Source: JALENY01 sp036310185
GTDB lineage: Bacteria > Bacillota > Clostridia > Lachnospirales > Lachnospiraceae
DNA length: 17,425 bases
Assembly (NCBI GenBank): GCA_036310185.1
Contig: JAXJSH010000015.1
Location: 1-17,425, forward strand
Reading direction: 5' to 3'
In this document: positions 12,305 to 17,425 of the stretch, piece after piece
Layout of the letters: each line of letters starts with the position of its first letter
Position numbering within the stretch: the stretch's first letter is position 1
Translations under genes and position numbers: made by a program
Notes under the pieces: model-generated
What the model was told of the DNA's origin: nothing
Databases searched by the model: none
The model's input: the letters and a program-made list of their open reading frames with translations, nothing else

Positions 12305-15025
12305 TTATACTTTGTCATCCCAGGATTTTCTGCCCATACGCACCGCTTCCACGTGGGAAGCAATTTCATCGGACGCATGGTTCATCAGATAATTTTTTCC
12401 GGACTCTCTTTTTGTCCGGATTTCCTGGCGCACCTGTTCTTTTGCCCAATCAATCTCATCCCTCAGTTCCCGGGCAGACAAAAGCTTACAGCCCTGCCCC
12501 CGGATAATCACCTGCTCCAGCCCGTCCGAAGTGGCTACTGTCACATCGTACTTTCTTCCTATTTCATGGGCCGTTTTCTCAATATACTGATCGGCAGTCT
12601 CTGCCTCCTTCGTATACACCACATAAATTCCATGGTACTTCTGCACGGATCCGATTCCGCCTTCCACTTTATAGGCATCAAACACCAGGATCAGATTACA
12701 GTTTCTGATTCCCCCATATTCGCTTAGAATATCCATCAGTTTGTCACGGGCACTGTCGATGTTATTTTCCGCCAGCGCTTTCAGATCTTCCCATGCAAAA
12801 ATAATATTATATCCATCCACCAGAAGATATTCTTCTAATTTCACTTTTGTTTTTGGCTGATATGGTTTTTCCGGCATGGACTGTTTTGGCACCCTATTTT
12901 CCCAGTCAGATGATTCCGCCCTACCGGTTCCATAACTGCCGGCAGATGATACCCGCCGTGATTCTCCGCCGATTTTTCGTTTTACCGGGCCGTATGTCCG
13001 TTCAAAAATATCTTCCAGTTCTTTTTCTGATGCCCAATATTCCTTCTGGCGCTGTTCATAGGGCTGATCCGGAACGATATCCACAGGCGCCGCCTTCTCT
13101 TCCATTTCAAATCCACAATCCACGTGCATATAATCACGAACCTGATTCCACGGTACCACAAAGCCTGCGCCATGGGCGCAAAATACAGAACCCGTTGGGT
13201 TGTCCAGATCCCGTTCCGAATCGTAACCGATCGATTCCACGATCTCGTCCTGATTGTGACAGGGTTCATAGCCTTTTAATGAACAAAACAGACGCCCCCG
13301 GCCTTTGCTGTAAGAAATCACCTCACGCTGATAATCACGCATGGCAGAAACCGGCGCATATCCGGTAAGAATACTCATTTCCTCATCCTGAGCGGGCGGT
13401 TCAAATCGACCATGCATCTTTTGTACATCAGACATGGCGCGGCCAATCATCTCCGGCGGCAGTTCCAGCCGAAACTCATAATAGGGTTCAAGAAGGATGC
13501 TCTCTGCCATTTTCAGGCCCTGGCGAACCGCACGGTACGTCGACTGGCGGAAATCCCCGCCTTCCGTATGCTTTAAATGAGCCTTTCCCCCAATCAGCGT
13601 AATCTTCATATCCGTGATCGGAGAACCGGTCAGCACGCCCAAATGCTCTTTTTCTTCCAGATGGGTCAAAATCAGACGCTGCCAGTTTCGATCCAGCACA
13701 TCTTCGCTGCAGTTCGTGGTAAAATGCATCCCGCTTCCCTGTTCTCCCGGTTCCAGCAGCAGATGCACCTCCGCATAATGGCGCAGGGGCTCGAAATGCC
13801 CTACCCCTTCGACCGGTTCTCTAATTGTTTCTTTATACATAATGTTGCCCGTACCAAAACGCACTAACACACCAAATCGCTCAAAAATCAGGCTGCGCAG
13901 AACTTCTGTCTGCACTTCTCCCATAAGCTGGGCATGTATCTCATTCAGTTTTTCATTCCATACAATATGAAGCTGCGGCTCCTCCTCTTCCAGCAGGAGA
14001 AGTTTCTGCAGCATCCCATGTACATCCGCATCGGGGGGCAGCTCAATCCGATAGTTCAGAACCGGCTCCAGAATGGGCATATCCGACGCTTTTTCGCAGC
14101 CAATCCCCTGCCCCGCATAGGTACTCACCGGACCGGTAACTGCACAGACCATTCCAGCAGCTGCCTCATCGGTCAATTCATATTTCGCCCCGGAATAAAT
14201 ACGGATCTGATTCACTTTTTCTTCTTCCAGCAAAAAACTTTTTACTTTCAGACTTCCGCCGGTGACTTTCAGATAAGTCAGCCGACTGCCCTGATCATCC
14301 CGGACTATCTTATATACTTTTGCACCAAATTCAGCCGGGTACTCCGGAATACGAATATACCGTTCCAATCCCCGGATAAAGGTATCCACGCCGGTCATCT
14401 TCAGCGCAGAGCCAAAATAGCAGGGAAATACTTTTCTTTCCTGTATCATCTGTGCAATTTCGTCTTCCGATACCTGGCCCGTTTCCAGATAATGTTCCAG
14501 CACCGTTTCATCGCATACAGCCAGATTTTCCAGAAAATCTTCCGATTCCATATCCCCGGAGAAATCCATACAATTTTCGTTCAGCCTGTGTTTTACATCT
14601 TTCAGCAGTTTTTCCTTATCTGTACCTGCCTGATCCATCTTATTGATAAAAAGGAACACAGGTATGTTGTATTGACGAAGCAGTTTCCAGAGGGTCTGGG
14701 TATGCCCCTGCACTCCATCTGCACCGCTGACCACCAGAACAGCATAATCCAGCACCTGCAGCGTTCGTTCCATCTCTGCCGAAAAATCCACATGCCCAGG
14801 TGTATCCATAAGTGACACATCCAGATCGCCCATCCGAAAAACAGCCTGCTTGGAAAAGATTGTGATTCCCCGCTGACGTTCCAGTTCAAAGGTATCCAGA
14901 AATACATCTTTATTATCTACCCGGCCTGCTTTGCGGATTGCCCCGCACAGATAGAGCAGGCTCTCAGATAAAGTTGTTTTCCCGGCATCTACATGGGCCA
15001 ACAGACCAACACATATATTACCCAT
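12305..15025 (-). CDS. Tet(M)/EF-G-like GTPase with C-terminal Rae1-like NYN domain
   Basis: A 906-residue fusion. Residues 1 to about 650 form a full Tet(M)/EF-G-like translational GTPase: G1 AHVDAGKTTL (10-19), G2 RGIT (52-55), G3 DTPGH (74-78), G4 NKMD (128-131), G5 GSA (205-207), then domains III-V. A basic, Ser/Gly-rich linker follows (about 660-728). Residues 731-870 are a NYN/PIN-like domain very like B. subtilis Rae1 (YacP), an endonuclease that cuts mRNA in the ribosomal A site: VDGYN (D737), VFDAYK (D783), ETADQYIEK (D812) and ATSDGLEQ (D834). D737 and D812 match the Rae1 acidic residues I recall as functionally important. Tet(M)'s YSPVS loop is absent (481-493 reads KAHLKHTEGGDFR), so tetracycline release is doubtful. 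The start follows GAGGAGG 8 bases upstream. Role inferred: ribosome-targeted mRNA cleavage or rescue. Confidence 0.92.
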   Translation of the reverse strand: MGNICVGLLAHVDAGKTTLSESLLYLCGAIRKAGRVDNKDVFLDTFELERQRGITIFSKQAVFRMGDLDVSLMDTPGHVDFSAEMERTLQVLDYAVLVVSGADGVQGHTQTLWKLLRQYNIPVFLFINKMDQAGTDKEKLLKDVKHRLNENCMDFSGDMESEDFLENLAVCDETVLEHYLETGQVSEDEIAQMIQERKVFPCYFGSALKMTGVDTFIRGLERYIRIPEYPAEFGAKVYKIVRDDQGSRLTYLKVTGGSLKVKSFLLEEEKVNQIRIYSGAKYELTDEAAAGMVCAVTGPVSTYAGQGIGCEKASDMPILEPVLNYRIELPPDADVHGMLQKLLLLEEEEPQLHIVWNEKLNEIHAQLMGEVQTEVLRSLIFERFGVLVRFGTGNIMYKETIREPVEGVGHFEPLRHYAEVHLLLEPGEQGSGMHFTTNCSEDVLDRNWQRLILTHLEEKEHLGVLTGSPITDMKITLIGGKAHLKHTEGGDFRQSTYRAVRQGLKMAESILLEPYYEFRLELPPEMIGRAMSDVQKMHGRFEPPAQDEEMSILTGYAPVSAMRDYQREVISYSKGRGRLFCSLKGYEPCHNQDEIVESIGYDSERDLDNPTGSVFCAHGAGFVVPWNQVRDYMHVDCGFEMEEKAAPVDIVPDQPYEQRQKEYWASEKELEDIFERTYGPVKRKIGGESRRVSSAGSYGTGRAESSDWENRVPKQSMPEKPYQPKTKVKLEEYLLVDGYNIIFAWEDLKALAENNIDSARDKLMDILSEYGGIRNCNLILVFDAYKVEGGIGSVQKYHGIYVVYTKEAETADQYIEKTAHEIGRKYDVTVATSDGLEQVIIRGQGCKLLSARELRDEIDWAKEQVRQEIRTKRESGKNYLMNHASDEIASHVEAVRMGRKSWDDKV

Positions 15026-15060
15026 AAAAATGCCTCCTCTCCTGATTGCATATTATGCTA

Positions 15061-15089
15061 ATTATATCACAAGAGGAGGCTGTCGTCGA
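15061..15089 (-). promoter_or_regulatory. Promoter of the GTPase-NYN gene
   Basis: On the minus strand TCGACG (15084-15089), a 17-base spacer and a perfect TATAAT (15061-15066), 35 bases before the start codon. A 9-base inverted repeat (GCCTCCTCT 15032-15040, AGAGGAGGC 15072-15080) flanks the -10; its gene-proximal half is the ribosome binding site. Confidence 0.6.
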
Positions 15090-15174
15090 GATACTGCACC
15101 GCCAGAAAACGCGGCTTTTAACAGCGCCATGTGGATTTTATCAAGCCCAACATACTGTTATCTTTTTTATTTTG

Positions 15175-15203
15175 TTGTCAGAGAGCCCTTTCCCATTTAT
15201 AAT
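15175..15203 (+). promoter_or_regulatory. Sigma-A promoter of the acyltransferase, apparently leaderless
   Basis: TTGTCA (15175-15180), a 17-base spacer and a perfect TATAAT (15198-15203). The ATG of the gene is at 15210, only 6 bases beyond the -10, where transcription should begin. No Shine-Dalgarno sequence is present. Confidence 0.75.
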
Positions 15204-15209
15204 GGTATT

Positions 15210-16502
15210 ATGAAAAATACAAAAAAACGTGCCTCATGGTACAAACTGGACCTTTCTGCGAATGTATACCCTACTTTGCAGCGTAAAAATTTTTCAAGCG
15301 TCTACCGCATCTCCGTGACACTGAAGGAAACCATTCAGCCGGATCTGCTGCAGCACGCTGTAAATCTGACGCTCCCGCGATTCCCTACTTTTAAAACAGC
15401 ACTTCGCCGGGGGCTTTTCTGGCGTTATCTGGAACCGAACCACCGCCCGGGACCGTTTGTCCGTCCGGACATTCAGAATCCCTGCATGCACATGAACTTT
15501 CGCTCCGATAACCGATATCTGATCCGGATTTATTATTATCAAAAGCGTATTTCTCTGGAAGTATTTCATTCACTCTCGGATGGAAATGGTGCTCTTTATC
15601 TTCTGCGTACACTGACCGCCGTTTATCTGCGTCTGGCCGGATATGATATCCCGGACGGAACCGGTGTACTGAATATTAATGAAGATCCTTCACCGGAAGA
15701 ACTGGAAGATGCCTATATGCGTTATGCCTCTTCCAAAACCTGCCGGCCCCGGAGTCAGGAAAAAGCATATCGCGTCCAGGGCACGCTGGAACCACTGCAT
15801 ACGCTCAACATTATCTGCGGTGTTATGCCTGTGGATGCCCTGTTAAAAGTAACCAGAAAATACAAAGTTTCCGTAACTGAATATCTGAATGCGGTTCTTC
15901 TGTATGCGTTGATGCAAAAGCAAAAGTCTGACGGCGTTTTTCGTGAAAAACCGGTGAAACTGGCGATTCCGGTCAATCTGAGAAATTTTTTCCCATCCAA
16001 AACACTGCGCAATTTTATTTCCATGGTTTACCCGGCCATTGATCCTCGAATGGGCGATTATTCATTTGAAGATATCCTGACCCAGGTGCATCATTATATG
16101 CGGTACTATATTAATGACAAATTTCTGAACGGAGACATTACCACGCATGCTGTAACGCAAAAAAATCCGTTTATTCGCGTGGTCCCGCTCTTTGTCAAAG
16201 ATTTCGTGGTAAAACGTTTTTACATACGGGTACAGGACTGCCAGTCAAGTGCCGGTCTGACCAATCTGGGCGTCATCACACTGTCGGAAGAGCTGCAAAA
16301 ACATGTGGAACGATTTGACGTCCTGATGGGACAGCCTTTTTCCGCGCGCACCAACTGCGCGGTCATCAGTTACCAGAACACGCTGACTCTCAATTTTGCC
16401 AGCTGTATTGCGGAAACGGATGTGGAGCGCTACTTTTTCCGAAAACTGGTGCAGGACGGAATTCCTGTCAAAATCGAAACCAACCGAAATATGGAGGAAT
16501 GA
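15210..16502 (+). CDS. Alcohol acetyltransferase / condensation-domain-like acyltransferase
   Basis: A 430-residue protein with a CoA-dependent acyltransferase (BAHD/condensation-like) pattern. FHSLSDGNG at 119-127 gives HxxxDG with H120 as likely catalytic base and D124 as structural residue. The opening SWYKLDLSANVYPTL is typical of Clostridial proteins annotated as alcohol acetyltransferase. The later AIPVNLRNFFPSKTLRNF (about 250-268) and QPFSARTNCAVISYQ fit the second half of this fold. No membrane segment is clear; donor and acceptor are unknown. The frame is open back to 15030, but that extension contains the promoter and lacks family similarity, so ATG 15210 is chosen. The stop overlaps the next gene's start region, implying coupling with the DUF6320 gene. 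Confidence 0.8.
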   Translation: MKNTKKRASWYKLDLSANVYPTLQRKNFSSVYRISVTLKETIQPDLLQHAVNLTLPRFPTFKTALRRGLFWRYLEPNHRPGPFVRPDIQNPCMHMNFRSDNRYLIRIYYYQKRISLEVFHSLSDGNGALYLLRTLTAVYLRLAGYDIPDGTGVLNINEDPSPEELEDAYMRYASSKTCRPRSQEKAYRVQGTLEPLHTLNIICGVMPVDALLKVTRKYKVSVTEYLNAVLLYALMQKQKSDGVFREKPVKLAIPVNLRNFFPSKTLRNFISMVYPAIDPRMGDYSFEDILTQVHHYMRYYINDKFLNGDITTHAVTQKNPFIRVVPLFVKDFVVKRFYIRVQDCQSSAGLTNLGVITLSEELQKHVERFDVLMGQPFSARTNCAVISYQNTLTLNFASCIAETDVERYFFRKLVQDGIPVKIETNRNMEE

Positions 16503-16504
16503 TT

Positions 16505-17209
16505 ATGTCATATTGCGTAAACTGCGGGGTAGAGCTGGACAGAACCTGTCAGACCTGTCCTTTATGCCGCACCCCGGTACTCAATCCAAATCAGCCGGTT
16601 GATAAAGAAAGCCCCATGCCATACCCCATAAGAAAAGGCGTGGCAGAACCGGAAACACACAAAGAAGTCACGATTCTGATCAGCACTATTTTACTCACTA
16701 CTTCTGTCATCTGCTTTCTTCTGAATCTGCTTCTGGTCAGCCACAGTCACTGGTTTGTGTATGTGGTCGGCCCCTGCGTCATATTATGGATTTTTTTGAT
16801 TCCATTTTTCTTTCCCGGAAAACTTCCAAACTGCGCCTGCATTATTTTAAATGGTGTCAGCATCGCTGCCTACCTGAATATTATTTCAGGCATGCATCCG
16901 GGTCAGGGATGGTATCAGGATATTGCGCTTCCGGTCACTGTACTGACCACTGCACTTGTGATCCTTTTTTATCTGTTTTCATACCGCCGCAGGCGCTCTT
17001 TCATAGCAAAAACAGCCTGGCTGTTGGGCTCAGCTGCCCTGCTTTGTGTTTCAATCGAACTTCTTCTTCATTTTCATGACCGGCAGCCATTGTTTTTGTC
17101 CTGGTCCGCCGTTGTGTTGACCTGCTGTGTTAGCGTGGATGTGGTATTGATTACCATTTATTTTATGAAAGGTTTGCGGGAAGAACTCCGCAGAAGAATG
17201 CATTTTTAA
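16505..17209 (+). CDS. DUF6320 zinc-ribbon membrane protein
   Basis: A 234-residue protein: an N-terminal zinc ribbon with C4xxC7 and C18xxC21 (C15 also present), a short linker with PMPYPIRKG, then about six membrane helices (roughly 50-75, 82-102, 108-126, 138-157, 165-186 and 191-217), ending in a basic tail. This matches the family I know as DUF6320, often found beside the acetyltransferase-like gene in Lachnospiraceae. ATGs at 16499 and 16505 are both in frame; GGAGG (16493-16497) is 1 base from the first and 7 from the second, so 16505 is preferred. The upstream stop codon (16500-16502) lies between them, so translation is probably coupled. Function unknown. Confidence 0.8.
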   Translation: MSYCVNCGVELDRTCQTCPLCRTPVLNPNQPVDKESPMPYPIRKGVAEPETHKEVTILISTILLTTSVICFLLNLLLVSHSHWFVYVVGPCVILWIFLIPFFFPGKLPNCACIILNGVSIAAYLNIISGMHPGQGWYQDIALPVTVLTTALVILFYLFSYRRRRSFIAKTAWLLGSAALLCVSIELLLHFHDRQPLFLSWSAVVLTCCVSVDVVLITIYFMKGLREELRRRMHF

Positions 17210-17228
17210 CACATTCAAAAAGATCAGA

Positions 17229-17259
17229 AGAACTGCTGCTATGGCTGAACTGCAGTTCT
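17229..17259. other. Stem-loop after the DUF6320 gene
   Basis: AGAACTGC (17229-17236) pairs perfectly with GCAGTTCT (17252-17259) across a 15-base loop. There is no U-tract on either side, so it is not a terminator by itself. It directly precedes the larger hairpin at 17265-17323. Confidence 0.5.
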
Positions 17260-17264
17260 GACAT

Positions 17265-17329
17265 CAAGAATGCGCTCATAGATCCGCCTGAGCCGGAAAT
17301 ATGAGCGCATTTGCACCTGCTTGTTTTAT
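17265..17329 (+). terminator. Large hairpin, probable operon terminator
   Basis: AATGCGCTCATA (17269-17280) pairs over 12 bases with TATGAGCGCATT (17300-17311). An outer CAAG/CTTG pairing (17265-17268 with 17320-17323) leads into TTTTATC. An unpaired TGCACCTG lies between the two stems, so the U-tract is not directly at the main stem and termination may be weak. Confidence 0.5.
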
Positions 17330-17355
17330 CTTATATCATATATCTGCAATTTTAA

Positions 17356-17425
17356 GATACCAGGGGCAAAAGGTCACATGTTTCATGCCTGCATGAAAAA
17401 ATGTGACTTTGAGACCCGCAAAACA
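17356..17425 (-). repeat. 70-bp palindromic repeat, right copy (inverted)
   Basis: The reverse complement matches 58-127 with three mismatches. The match runs to the last base of the window, so the repeat may continue beyond it. The inner palindrome (TTCATGC/GCATGAA inside TCACA/TGTGA) is preserved, including a change at the hairpin centre. Here the base change at the outer arm removes the GACCC seen in the left copy. Confidence 0.85.

Noticed and set aside
12305..15025. Tetracycline resistance gene
   Set aside because: Overall similarity to Tet(M) is clear, but the YSPVS-type domain IV loop is absent and a nuclease domain is attached; chromosomal housekeeping context and no mobile element signs.
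15030..15209. 60-residue N-terminal extension of the acyltransferase
   Set aside because: It contains the promoters of both divergent genes and no family-like sequence; the protein from MKNTKK onward has the expected start and length.
58..17425. Composite transposon or genomic island bounded by the 70-bp inverted repeats
   Set aside because: The interval holds core metabolic genes with uniform style, no transposase or integrase, and the repeats are intergenic palindromes rather than typical insertion-sequence ends.

Overview
The window looks like core chromosome of a low-to-mid GC anaerobic Firmicute, most likely Lachnospiraceae (Blautia/Ruminococcus-like). The grounds are a type III glutamine synthetase, an ammonium transporter fused to a P-II domain, a DUF1846 protein, an acyltransferase/DUF6320 pair, strong AAGGAGG ribosome binding sites and canonical sigma-A promoters. 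I see no phage, transposase, CRISPR, rRNA or tRNA. The family-level taxonomy is inference from gene content.

Layout: (1) 1-2400: a DUF1846 protein (+) and a GNAT acetyltransferase (-) converge on a shared bidirectional terminator. (2) 2399-4381: amt-PII (+) has a sigma-A promoter and a long leader with two terminator-like hairpins, each carrying an A-n-n-G-n-n hexaloop, as expected of ANTAR antitermination targets. (3) 4441-6604 (-): a probable operon GNAT, DUF1294, YkgJ-type cysteine cluster protein, DUF2284 cysteine-rich protein. It converges with amt on a second bidirectional terminator. (4) 6605-7330: AT-rich, no convincing long gene; it holds a minus-strand terminator, a strong hairpin and a candidate 17-residue hydrophobic peptide. 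(5) 7331-15025 (-): glnN, fba, a DgkB/YegS-type lipid kinase, a GreA-type factor, and a 906-residue Tet(M)/EF-G-like GTPase with a C-terminal Rae1/YacP-like NYN nuclease domain. (6) 15210-17209 (+): an acyltransferase with a condensation-type HxxxDG motif, apparently read from a leaderless mRNA, followed by a coupled zinc-ribbon/membrane DUF6320 protein. (7) The outermost features are two copies of a 70-bp palindromic repeat in inverted orientation, one near each end.

Two themes tie genes together. The two nitrogen-assimilation genes, amt-PII and glnN, lie 3 kb apart on opposite strands. Each has its own promoter and a leader where a small hexaloop hairpin overlaps the 5' arm of a terminator, so both look like targets of one (unseen) ANTAR regulator. 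Second, a GreA paralogue sits just downstream of a fusion of a ribosome-binding GTPase and an A-site mRNA endonuclease domain, suggesting a ribosome-rescue or mRNA-cleavage factor rather than tetracycline resistance.

The most interesting items are the GTPase-NYN fusion, the paired ANTAR-like leaders, the leaderless promoter of the acyltransferase, and the small peptide downstream of glnN with a hairpin between its ribosome binding site and start codon. All structures and motifs were read by eye; no folding or database search was run.
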